Positions 12,552-22,748 of a DNA stretch of 64,000 nt are shown piece after piece. The number at the start of each line of letters is the position of its first letter. Position 1 is the stretch's first letter. A model generated the notes under the pieces. The model had not been told where the DNA came from, made no database searches, and saw only the letters and a list, made by a program, of their open reading frames with translations. The position numbers were made by a program, and so were the translations under genes. Origin of the DNA: Zygnema circumcarinatum (taxonomy: Eukaryota; Streptophyta; Zygnematophyceae; Zygnematales; Zygnemataceae); NCBI GenBank assembly GCA_037447605.1, contig CM074805.1, forward strand, positions 4,118,936 to 4,182,935, given 5' to 3'.

Positions 12552-13523
12552 TGTCGTGTAGGAGGCTTCACCAAAGCTCCAAAACCTTCTTTCAAGCCGT
12601 CGTCATGTAGCAGCCGTCGCTGACTTGAATGGCACTCGACCAAGAAGGCACACGAGAACAGACTCTGCAATCAAAAGAATTGGATGATATCCGCCACAGC
12701 GATCACATAGCGGATGCACAGACGCGCATGACATTCTTTCCATCCCTCTCTCACACACTCTCCTGTCCCTCCCTCTCCTCTCTCTCGCTCTCTCGTCCCT
12801 GTGCCGTTACAGGGCAATTTGAACAAGGGCGGGAATGTGCAGGCGCCACGTGTCGTGCTCTCTGCAGTTTCAAATACGTCGCTGTTTGGCGAACTGAGCC
12901 TCACCTTGTTGACGATATATAGGCCTTGTTATGACGTACTGAACTGACGGTGTTTACTTTGCAGTTTGTGGTTTGTGGTTTGTGGTTTGCAGCTGAACTT
13001 CATGCGGTTCAGTTATTAATAAAAGGGAATATATTTACACACCTTTTTGTATAGATACACATTTTTTAACAAAAAAACCCTTTTACCATAAAACCTGATG
13101 CCAAAAAAGGTGTGCATGTAGACGAAATAGGTGTGTAAGTAGCATTTCTTTTTAAAAAGTTCATATCTTGTACAGTAATAAAATGGGGTTTAGTTTCATT
13201 GAACTTTTAAGGGACGAACCATTGAACCGTTGAACCCATTCCATTGGACCGCATCGTCAGGCCAAAAAAGAGCAACACGGTTCATGAACCAAAAGCGCGT
13301 TGCCTGTGTACGTTCCAGAAGTTGAACTCTGGTTCAACGTAGATCCAGGTTGCTTGGAATCCAAGCAAGCTTGAAAGAGAGCAGCTTCCTCCTTTCTTGG
13401 ATGGCCTCCGCGTCCCTTCAAACGCTGCGGCTTCCGGCTTAAAAATTCAAAGCATTCAAAATTTAAAAAAACAAGAAAGTGATAAATTTTGCGAATTGAT
13501 CGAGATACCGTATTTCTTTTTTC
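12552..13523. promoter_or_regulatory. Divergent intergenic region between the unrecognised gene and the acyltransferase
   Basis: The two flanking genes diverge, so both promoters should lie here. Visible elements are a CT microsatellite (about 12745-12800), a TATATA run at about 12915-12920, a TTTGTGG direct repeat (about 12966-12990), an AT-rich inverted repeat (13033-13145), and several GGTTCA/TGAACC words (about 13195-13340) including the imperfect palindrome GTTGAAC...GTTCAAC. Which element drives which gene cannot be read from sequence. Confidence 0.4.
13033..13145. repeat. AT-rich inverted repeat (hairpin, MITE-like)
   Basis: TTACACACCTTTTTGTATAG near 13034 is mirrored, with mismatches, by GACGAAATAGGTGTGTAAG near 13121. 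ATACACATTTTTT and AAAAAAGGTGTGCAT form the inner part, and the loop is short and AT-rich. A related GTAGAC/AAAAAAGGTGTG fragment lies near 22298-22330, so this may be a dispersed element. No target-site duplication is evident. Confidence 0.45.
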
Positions 13524-15956
13524 ATGAGTAATTTGAAGGTTACAGATGGTGGAAAATCTGATAAAAAACATGAAATACTGGAGCAAGTGCCTAACTCTGC
13601 GCAGAAGCCACGAGGCCTTACCGCCTTCCGATTCATACGAGGACTTTTATTTGCTCTCCAATTGATCATCAGCGCCTTTGTTCATCTCACCATTCTGGGC
13701 CCCCTCGCAGTTCTCCTTCTCCGGCCCTTCAATTTGATTCTTTATCGAAGAACTGCAAGTTTTTTTTTCGGAAACTGGCTGTTATTGCCCGCCTGGAACT
13801 CTGAAAAGGTATTTAGAAAATTCTGTCCACTTAGTGTATTTTGTGGATGAGGCGTAGAAATTTTCTGTTTGTTGGTCTTATATGAGACTTTGTTTTTTAT
13901 GCGACAAGTTTTTCCAAATTTTCTTGTTTTCTTCGACTTCTTTCCTCTCTTCTACTGTCGATTTCTTTCTTTCTTTCGTTCTTTCTTGTTCGACGTTCTT
14001 AAAATTGCAAGGATAAAACCGATATTGCAAGGTAGAAACTGTGCATCTGCAGAGTTCTGTTGCCCATCACAAACTGGGCATGCATGGATGCATGAGTGCT
14101 GGATTGCTTGGACGCATGGGTGCATGGACTCATGGAAGCAAGGATGCATGGATGCATCACAGATTCATGGGCTGCTTTGCAGCGCGCAGCGAAAGGCTGT
14201 GGGCGAGGCCTGCTTTGAGCCTGCCTCTCAAATCGTCCTCCTAAATCATAAGCCCGTCCACATTCACGTTGATACAGACGAACGCCCTTACAAAACAGTT
14301 TTTCCTATAGCAGGCAAAGTTGTCATATAATCCTCGGCCCATTGATTCAATTTTCTTGTGCGACCGCTGGTTTATGTGGAAGCAGGTGAATGGAACGAAA
14401 ATTGTTTTCACTGGGGAGAATGTACCACCAAAAGAACGAGTTTTGCTTATATGCAATCATCGCACAGAACTGGACTGGATGTATCTTTGGAACTTTGCAC
14501 TGCGTAAGGTGAGTCCTTATGTTTATCCTTCTTTATTGACCTCAAGCTGCTGGACAAAAGGTTGTCGTGCATCGGTATCGGTAATCGGTATTCATCGGTA
14601 CCTCTCGTCTTTGGGATGTTGTGGGCAGGGCCGGACAGGGTTCGTTAAATATGCCCTGAAGAGCAGTTTCCGCAATGTGCCCCTGCTTGGCTGGGCGTTT
14701 CATATCTTGGAATTCTTGACACTAGAGAGGCGGTGGGAGAAGGACCGAACTACAATAAAGGCTAAGCTATCGACCTTTCAAGATCCGGCCGATCCTCTCT
14801 GGCTCATTATCTTCCCAGAAGGCACCGACTTCACGTGAGATGCTTGACAATCTCGACATACATCCGAGATGAGATTCTTAGGAACTGTTTGATCGTCATT
14901 TTGAATCATATGCGTGTTTCTTTCACCAAAGGCAGGGCAGTTTCTAGTAGCTGAACAATTCGTGGGAGGAAAATATAGACTCTACTTCAGCAATTGAGCC
15001 AAAAGGTATGTCTTTTGTTTATCCAATTGTTTATCCGAGCCTCTTTAATGTTGCGTAAGCGTGGCACATGGTACAGGGAGGCAAAGAGCGTTAAAAGCCG
15101 CGCGTTTGCTGCGGATCATCATCTTCCCAAGCTCAAGCACACACTGCTCCCTCACTGCAGGGGGTTTTTTGCAGCTCTGCAGAGCTTGCGGATGTCTATT
15201 GACGCAGGTGAGCGAGAGAGACTGCACTTCGTGGGTGGTCTTTGCAAGTGCCAGTCACACAACAATGCATCTAAAACCTTCGCTTAGTTGGAAGAAAATG
15301 GGAGAGTTACGGTTACTAAGGCACTGCAATCCGAAGTTATGAAAGAAGGGGCTGCTGGCTGCACCACTCACGTTTGCTTTTGAACGCAGTGTATCTTTTT
15401 CCCGCGCAGTGTATCTTTTTCCTTCCCTTTTGGAGCCATAATCCACTGATGACTGAATGACAAGGGGCCTTTGGTTGGAATAGTGTATGACGTGACGATT
15501 GCCTACAAATACGGCCGTCCAAATCTTGCCGATGCTGTCTTTGGAACTGGTCCTGAGGAGGTTCATTTTCACATAGAAAGACTTCCACTCGATACCTTGC
15601 CGCACACAGAGGAGGAAGCAAAATTGTGGATGTACAAGTGCTTTGAGATGAAGGATCAGCTGCTTGATGAGTTTTTTAAAGAGGGAAGCTTCCCAGGTCC
15701 TGTTGGGGAGGAGGAGCTAAGCACGCTCGCCGGTATTGTGGCTCATGCCTATTGGGCTGCATCGTCCCTTATAGCGATGTGGCTCATGTTTACTAAGGCC
15801 ATTTGGCTAGCTCCATATATGGGCTTGGGCGCCCTTTTCCTGGCGGCAATCACGTACTGCAATTGGCTGCCAGGGTCCGCCATTGAAGCTCTCGAGCCTC
15901 ACACAAAGGAGTTGGCAAAGCATGCGGCCGAACAGGCGGAGGAACTGTCCAAGTAG
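13524..15956 (+). CDS. LPAT: 1-acyl-sn-glycerol-3-phosphate acyltransferase, plant LPAT4/5 type
   Basis: Five exons, 13524-13808, 14386-14508, 14629-14834, 15077-15207 and 15484-15956, give 405 residues. The enzyme acylates lysophosphatidic acid at sn-2 to phosphatidic acid, a Kennedy-pathway step on the ER. The N-terminus has a hydrophobic anchor (about residues 37-68, RGLLFALQLIISAFVHL onward). The catalytic NHRTELD block (NHX4D, residues 119-125) and FPEGTDF (198-204) follow. So do the LERRW and AVYDVTIAYKYG blocks typical of plant LPAT4/5 and animal AGPAT3/4/5. A C-terminal hydrophobic hairpin (about residues 335-375) also fits this subgroup. The tail is a charged helix ending EELSK. All splice phases fit, and the join WNSEK/VNGTKIVFTG reproduces the family alignment without gaps. 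Substrate preference cannot be read from the sequence. Confidence 0.93.
14080..14165 (+). repeat. ATGCATGG/CATGG-rich tandem tract in intron 1 of the LPAT gene
   Basis: The stretch repeats irregular GCATGG(A/T)TGCATG-like words, for example around 14080-14095 and 14118-14155. Similar CATG-rich tracts occur near 1000, 1680, 35025-35110 and 38996-39065. Confidence 0.55.
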
Positions 15957-17272
15957 CTTAAGTAAGCTTTGGGTGATTCTGACCAGCATGGTTGGATGGG
16001 TGGATGGACGGTTCCATGGGCGGTCCTTCGAAAACGGATTGAAGCTTTGTCCGAAGGAAGGTGCTTTTGAACAAGAGACAGGCTATTAGGGTCGTCAGAG
16101 AGAGCAGCAAAACGAAGGCACGCCATCCTGGGTGGGAGTAGGCGCGTGGAGAAAAAATTGTGCGGAAGATTCCCAGACGATTGAAAATTCTTCACCCACT
16201 GTGTATCTCCGAACTGCTTTTGTTAGTCGGCATTTTTGGGAGGCACGGGATGCTGGCGACTGTATGATGCGGACAGAGAAAGTGCTCATTGGCACTTTTG
16301 TGAAGAGGGCGATTCAGATCGCGACGGGCAGGAAGAAGGGAGGGGGGAGTGAAGGGGGGGTGGGGGGCAGGGAACGGGAGATTGTATGCGAGAGAGTGGT
16401 CAGCCTCTTTAGTTTTTGTTGCATAATCAAAGTTGTCCGGCGCTCGGTTTCAACGCGGACCGTGAATCGGACTAAGGACAATTGGTCTTTTTGAGATTTA
16501 CTGTAGAGGGTGAGCAGCGCAGGGCGGGAGTAGCTTGCAAAGACACAATCTCTGTAAAAACACGAGACTGCGATTGATTGCAATTACCCAATAATATCGC
16601 ATTACCCTCGTAATGGGACAAACCAAAAAGTGGTAGAAATCTGAAACTGATGAAAAACAGAGTAAGAAACCAAAAAATGATGAGAAAATGACACCGAAAG
16701 CTGCCCCCCCAAATAGAACTGTTTTTCGTGATCAGTTATTGCAGAATGTACAGAAAGTACGTTTTCAGGACAGACAAACAAAGGCTCCTGAACACAACAT
16801 AAGATATACACAACTCCAAACTTCATGCTGAACAGAAACACATGACTTTATTTTATGTACAACCAAATATTGGCCATTAAAAACCCGAAGTAAAAACCGC
16901 GCACTTCCCGTTAATCCTTCTAGTTTATGCTACATATTGTCTCAGACAGATCACAAGTCCAGTTTGCTTATAGAGCTCACAAACCTCTGCACATCCTCTG
17001 AGGTACTCCTTCACAAAAGAATAAAATATGTACGGAAGGAGCACAGCGGTTCCAGAACAACCCCAAATTAGCATTTGCCACCATTAAAATCATAGCCTTT
17101 TTATCTATGCGGCAGTGGAGAGGAGAGTGGTATATACAAGAAGAGGGGAGATAATATTAGACAAAAGCACCCCCTGAATGGCTTTCTCTTATTGAAGTAA
17201 CATCCCTCGAAATGTCGCTGTATGTACAGAATTCACAAAAATTACAAGTGGTGAGCGGTAATTTTCCGAGGT
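15957..17272. other. Intergenic region between convergent genes
   Basis: LPAT (+) and the putative plastid protein gene (-) converge here, so this should hold two 3' UTRs. A GGGA/GGGG purine-rich tract lies at about 16325-16390. No exon, RNA gene or mobile element is supported. Confidence 0.45.
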
Positions 17273-19307
17273 CTACTCCGCAGACTCCTCGTCTTTTCCG
17301 AGGATTTCCTTTTCGAAACGGAGCTGCAGAAGCAGCAGACTGATGATGATGAGATACGCCATCAGCTTGGTGCTGCGCATTGGCGTCCCTTCGATAATGA
17401 GGGCTGCAAAAAAGCATCACAAGGAAAGCTTTCAAGGGTGAAGGATGGGGGATCGAGAAGCTGAACAGTGAATGACCAGCGCAGATGCGATCTGCCAGAA
17501 TCAGAACTATAACACTTTGAAGCTTTTCGGCCCACCAACACAAAACCTTCAGAATGTGAGATCACATAGCTGATGCTCGAATATATTAGGTTGACATATA
17601 TGCACAATGGCCTGGCCAAGTGGCTACCTCCGAATCAGCACAGTGAGACACGATAAGAAAACTGCAGCTTCCGACTTCACCTGAAGAAGCACTCCAAACG
17701 AAGGAAGTCGTTACAATACAAAGACCAGTGTACACTATTGTACTGTACATGGAATCCGCCTGAACTTTTTGAGGGGTGGTTATCTCCAGTTTTACTCTCT
17801 GCACATAAACCCACCATCAAAAACACCAATAACTCTTGAAGCATTTGTAGGAGGAAAACCGAAATTAATTTTGAACATAAAAAGCATCCAGAAGAATATT
17901 CACCTGCACAGGTTTCGCGTAGGCCTTGCGATAGGACATGGATTTAGGCATAGGATAAAGGCTTTTGAAGAAGAGCCCCTCGTTGCGCGAATAGTTGGCT
18001 CGTGCTTCAAACTCTTCGAAGTCACGTTCATAGGCCTGCAGTACTTAAGCAAGTCACTTCAAGAAATACACCAAATACCACTCTAAAAAGAAGCCACTGA
18101 AATCCGCAATTGGAAAATTGCAATCAGCCTCTTTCGATGTAGTACAGCAGATTGACAATAAACAAATCGAAACTGATAAAAGACTTTCCCCCGTGGGGAG
18201 AGACACATCTGCAACAATACATCGTTTTCGCTCCTTATAATCAACATATAAACAAAAAAACTGTATCCCTCACCTCGATCTCAGCCCTTGCAATTTCCAA
18301 GTCTCTTTCGATTGCAAATGCACCAGCATCTAGCTCGCGAAGAACCTGTCCACACAGCGTCCAATAGCAGTTCAGCAAGGACATCGCTACTTAGCAGACT
18401 TGACTCCTTCAAGTTTTAAGCCAATCTCTCTTTTCATACGTGGCACAGCATGACAACGGACATCTGAACCCAATAGTTTCATCCCTTTAGTCACTGAAAG
18501 CTCCCGATTAAAATTACAGAAGGAGAAGGGAACTTTCTTGCTAGATAAAAGTTTCAGATAGATGACCAACCTGCCAAGCGTCTATGTACCAAAAATTATC
18601 AACCAGACAACTACACGGATAAAGAAACTCGAAGATCGACCGTTAGCTAAAAAATTTGTTATATCCAGCTGCTTCATGATGAGCACCAAGCAATAAACCA
18701 TAACTAGACATATACTGGTCGTCAATCGAATGAAACAGAGTATACGACCTTCGCTTATCTTATTCATACAACACAAAGCAAATCACAAACATACCCGACT
18801 GCCTGCTTTATCCACCCGTTTCATTGCTTGATTTGCGATTCGATTAAGCTCCACATTGCTATCTTCTGCAATCTGTCGCATATGTTCCGATCTCTCTTCA
18901 ACAAAATCATTCACGCGGACTCTACCCATTTGAATTCTAAGCATCTCCACAAGCATTTGCTGAACTCTGGGATCTCCATCAACTCCATCTCCGTTTACTT
19001 GCATGCTTCGAACCACTCGACTTCCCTTACCGTCACGCCTATTAAAACTCCCCATTCTCGGCTTTTGCGGTACAATAAAACCTGAAGCTATCTTAAGCTC
19101 TTTTGACTGCAAAAAGGAAGAAAAAACGTCCTTTTCGCTCCTTTTTGCAGTAATGACGCTACACCTGTAACCCACAAGACCATCGTCAACTGCATGAAGC
19201 GACCGCTTTACTTCTCGTCTTTGAAGATGATTCCTCTTTGGCAACCCGTTCACAATGCCTGAGGGGCGAGAAAATGCAGCTGCCATTGACGCAAACGTGT
19301 CGTCCAA
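17273..19307 (-). CDS. Putative chloroplast-targeted membrane protein of unknown function
   Basis: Five exons read leftward, 19307-18795, 18345-18274, 18035-17904, 17680-17628 and 17372-17273, giving 289 residues. The N-terminus (MDDTFASMAAAFSRPSG, then a Ser/Arg/Lys-rich, acid-poor stretch) looks like a plastid transit peptide; the Met at residue 8 could also be the start. A mature charged helical region follows: VEEMLRIQMGRVR-like, then RELDAGAFAIERDLEIARAE, then YERDFEEFEARANYSRNEGLFFKSLYP. The C-terminus has two hydrophobic segments (about residues 243-256 and 260-274) and the tail EILGKDEESAE. This order is reminiscent of conserved plastid membrane proteins of unknown role, but I cannot name the family. 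The acceptor of the last exon was chosen to preserve phase. An acceptor 31 bases upstream would fit only with a different preceding donor, so the last 50 residues are less certain. Confidence 0.68.
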
Positions 19308-20755
19308 GGCAATTTCGCAACACCTGCGCAGTCAATCGCAGATGATGAGTACAAATTGCGGCAAACACAAATCCACACATCTGAAGCAAACCCGATTTGA
19401 GTAAAGCGCAGGTCCTCTACATCTCAAATAACTTCCAAAAAAGGTGTATCCCAAATGAAGGGACAACACAACGAAATCCCAATTGCAATCTTATCCATCT
19501 CTGCCATAGGGCCAAACCGCAGGACATCACAAAACACTTAAGAACGCAATTGACGTTGCAAGGAGCTCAATTGCACAGACAAACAGCACTGTAGACAGCG
19601 CTGTGCCAACAACAGCTAAGGTATAGTATGAAACAGTTTGTAATAACACAGTTTTCGACGATCTGAGAAGTTTAACCGAGATATGATGTGCGTAGAACTA
19701 TTCGGCAAGCTTCAGGGCAGCCACTGTGTGCATAATTCCGCTCAATTAGCTCTAGCCTGCCATAAACTGCAACACATCTGAAAATGTTGGATTCATATTG
19801 ACCACCGCAGACAAGGGAAACAACTGCAATTACGAATTATTACGTTCTCGCAATTAAACGAAGCTGGCGAAAAAAAAGCCATCAGCTGATTCAACAGACC
19901 ACGGAATTCTTCACAATGCAATTCCATGCAAATAACCTTCCGTATATGAGCATCCTCTCGTTTTTGAAAAAAAGTCGAACACAATTCGGTTCCATAGTCA
20001 ATTATCTGAATTAATTGTCAATGACAATCAAACGAAATTCAAATTCAATAACCTCCTTCGATTACCTGGTCGAAATCAGTCTGCACAACTAGTCAAGCTC
20101 ACTTCGACCACTCTATCTCAAACCAAGCCTTTCCCTTTCCAATTACCAACTCCCGCCTCTTGTTGCACGCCTGTGAGCCAAAGTCCCTCCAACTACATCA
20201 CCAATATTTTAACCAACTGAGACTGCAAAAGCAGAGATCAAACTGACTCGGGATCAAACTGACTCGGGATCAAACTGCATCAGCAGCAGCGACCAGTATT
20301 GACCCTTACCAGTCCGTCAGTCAGCCTTCCCAGCGCCAGCTCCTCCTGCAACTACTCCCTCTGCAGAACCAACTGCAGTCTTGCAAGAATGTCCAGAAAC
20401 AGGCGCCCTCTGTGCACGGCACCCTGACTGTAGAGCGTCAAATTGATGCAGATGCGGTCCTCCAATTGAAAGGTCGCCACGTAAGCAACGAGTACACGTG
20501 GCGCGCAGCTATTGCCTCATATTTGTTAACTAGCACTTGTTTTGCCAGGAAAGTTTGGGAGCCGAAAGAGGCCTTGGCGGTTTTTTGCTGCCAAGGAGTC
20601 GGAGGCGGCCAATGGGGGCCCTCAGAAAATATCGGGATTTGCGCCAGAGGGGAGGGCGCGGGGGGGACATGCAGCAGGTGGCGTATGGCCAATGGGGGGT
20701 CGCCAAATGGCGGATCCATGTAGACGGGAGCGTCTGTGTTCACACAGTCTGAATA
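19308..20755. other. Intergenic region, upstream of the putative plastid protein gene
   Basis: This probably holds the promoter and leader of the minus-strand gene ending at 19307. A short direct repeat, GATCAAACTGACTCGG, occurs about two and a half times at 20237-20280. The distal part (20560-20730) is G-rich. No exon or RNA gene is supported. Confidence 0.4.
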
Positions 20756-21341
20756 CAGTAGGGGGTCCTCATATTTTCCACCCTGGTTCCGGCCAATATG
20801 AGGCGAAAATATTAATTTTGCATATATAAGGTTTGTGTTACGAATAGTCGGGTGGTATTATGTTAGAGTTCATGTTAGACCGTACATATCGTACCGTATG
20901 ATATCGTACCGTATCGTACTGTCTCGTTTGGTATCGTATCGTATCGTGCCATATCGTGACGCATAGACGTAGTTTTCCGCTTTCTGTTGTTCGTCTCAGC
21001 TCGTACGGCTCGTACGGACAATACCATATCGGGGCGTTTCGTATCGTATCTCCTAGTATCGTAAAGTATCGTACCGATCATTTCGTATCGTATCGTATCG
21101 AAGCCAGGAAGAAGGGGAGAAGAGCGAGCGCCTCTTACGGCGGCACGAGCGGGGAGATTAGGTGAGTTTTGCGTAAGCCCGTAACGGCTAGTACAGATAG
21201 TATGGCTAGTACGGTTAGTACGAACAGTACGAATAGTACGGCTAACACAAGTTACCGTACAAAAAGGTGGTTTCGGCAAAATCGGGGCGAAAATATTGAG
21301 GACGCACTCCTTAGGGTGGTAAATACGAGGACCCCCCACTG
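20756..21341. mobile_element. Non-autonomous Tc1/mariner- or pogo-like DNA transposon (MITE)
   Basis: The element begins CAGTAGGGGGTCCTC at 20756 and ends with its inverted counterpart GAGGACCCCCCACTG at 21341. The terminal inverted repeats extend about 30 bases with a few mismatches (…TATTTTCCACCC versus …TATTTACCACCC). Both ends are flanked by the dinucleotide TA (20754-20755 and 21342-21343). Terminal CAGT and a TA duplication are the hallmarks of the Tc1/mariner/pogo group. The 586-base interior encodes no transposase. It is filled with degenerate GTATCGTA words on the left and AGTACGR-type words on the right, partly complementary. It is likely mobilised in trans by an autonomous relative elsewhere. 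The long open frame on the minus strand inside it is a by-product of these repeats. Confidence 0.72.
20877..21250. repeat. Degenerate GTATCGTA / AGTACGR satellite inside the MITE
   Basis: Repeats of GTATCGTA and TCGTACCG run from about 20877 to 21105. GTACG/CTAGTACGG words run from about 21180 to 21250. The unit is imperfect and 5-10 bases long. Confidence 0.65.
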
Positions 21342-21893
21342 TAATGCGTTGTTGGAGACCGTACGGGGTTCCGGTGTCACGGTGTCACGTTATATGGGAT
21401 CGCTTTTAACGTGCGAAAAAATAAAATAAAAAATAACTTACTCTTTTTAAGATTTTGTAGATGAACGCTTTAGTAACTCTACAATAGCTTGGACATTGGC
21501 ATGGTCGTTAATTTTTATACCCAATGACATACAATCATCCAAAATAGATTTTAGGTTTTTTTGAGCCGATTGCATTGAAAATATTTGTATTTGTCCTAAC
21601 ATGTTTTGTTAAATGCTTTACTTGTAGAATATCGTTATCTAATTTCCAAAATAAAAAGGATATCACACATTCTGCATAAGGGATTGGCTTGCATAGAGGA
21701 TGAATTAGATTGCACAAGTAATAAATTGGTTCATTGTGGAATTATGCGATAAAACGGTTGCAGACGTAATGCAGTGGTTTGTGTTAGTAAACACCAACTT
21801 TGCTACGTATTTTTTGTGCAACATAAGGCAAAACGAAAATACTTTAACCTGAGAAAGAGGAAGGGAGAAGGAGGCAAAGTGTAACTAACTTGT

Positions 21894-21963
21894 TAACTGC
21901 GAGGTTCGAACGCAGGACCTCCTGATAGAAGCGTAGGTGCTTTACCATTAAAATGCAACCGCG
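21894..21963 (-). pseudogene. tRNA-like remnant
   Basis: On the minus strand the sequence contains TTGCATTTTAATGGTAAAGC, resembling a pol III A box and D arm, and GCGTTCGAACC, resembling a B box and T arm, at tRNA-like spacing. The acceptor ends do not pair and the T stem has mismatches, so it is not a functional tRNA. It may be a tRNA pseudogene or tRNA-derived SINE head. Confidence 0.35.
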
Positions 21964-22610
21964 AATGTAAAATGGCTCGTACAAAAAATATATAACGTTT
22001 TGCTACACAAAGATAAAGAGGAGAGTTTCCAAAGAGAAAGACAGACAGAGAGAGAGAGTAACGAACGGTGATCTGTTGTGGTGCGATCTAAGATAGAATC
22101 GACGGCTGAGATGAACTGCACGTGTGAAGAACGCACACCCGCGACCGATCTCGTGGCGGACGGATCTTCCGCTCCGAGCGGATTGTGAAAAAAAACTGCC
22201 CGACTGAAAACGGGTGCGTGTCGATTCCAAAAAAGTGTGAAAAGAGCATTTTCTGTTGTTAATCCTTTTTTCCTATTTTAAAATCTGCCCGGCGAAAAAG
22301 GACTGTGTGTAGACAAAAAAGGTGTGAGAATAGAATTTTCCCAAATAATAATGTGGACCAATGTAGTGCTAAGGACAACACCCTCTCCATGTGCGATTGC
22401 TATTGCATAGGAACAGTCCTGCGTTTCTGCCCGTTCGCAGCCACGCTGCTGTTTCACGGTCAACGGCGAAGCATGGAAACGCGCGGCGCGCCCGTCTGTC
22501 TCGAAGCGGTCGAAAGGCGTCGAAGCGGTCGCCCTCCCTCCGCCACTTCAGCGCCGCAGAACGGGCCGGCCGCTGCTGCAAGGGGGAGGAGGGGGGGGGT
22601 ATCTCTCCCT

Positions 22611-22618
22611 ATATAATG
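22611..22618 (+). promoter_or_regulatory. Candidate TATA box of the VAMP7 gene
   Basis: The sequence TATATAAT lies about 130 bases before the VAMP7 start codon, downstream of a G-rich stretch. The position and sequence fit a TATA element, but the transcription start is unknown. Confidence 0.4.
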
Positions 22619-22748
22619 GTAGCCATGGCATATGCCGCTTTCAGAAGGCAGGAGGTCACTTCAGCTCTTGCTAGACAAACTTCAGGGTTTGTCTTTCACT
22701 ATCTTTGGCCGTTCCTCGTTTCTGCCTCTTGTGTTTCAGTGCTGAGGG

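Larger units (their letters stand above)
21344..22748. other. Intergenic region and VAMP7 promoter/leader
   Basis: Features seen are a tRNA-like remnant (about 21894-21963, minus strand), a GA run (22030-22058), CGTCGAAGCGGTCG direct repeats (about 22500-22535) and a TATA-like CTATATAATGG at 22610-22620. No coding exon is supported upstream of the ATG at 22749. Confidence 0.4.

Noticed and set aside
20875-21339. 154-residue minus-strand open frame inside the MITE
   Set aside because: It consists of translated GTATCGTA-like satellite and has no transposase motif.
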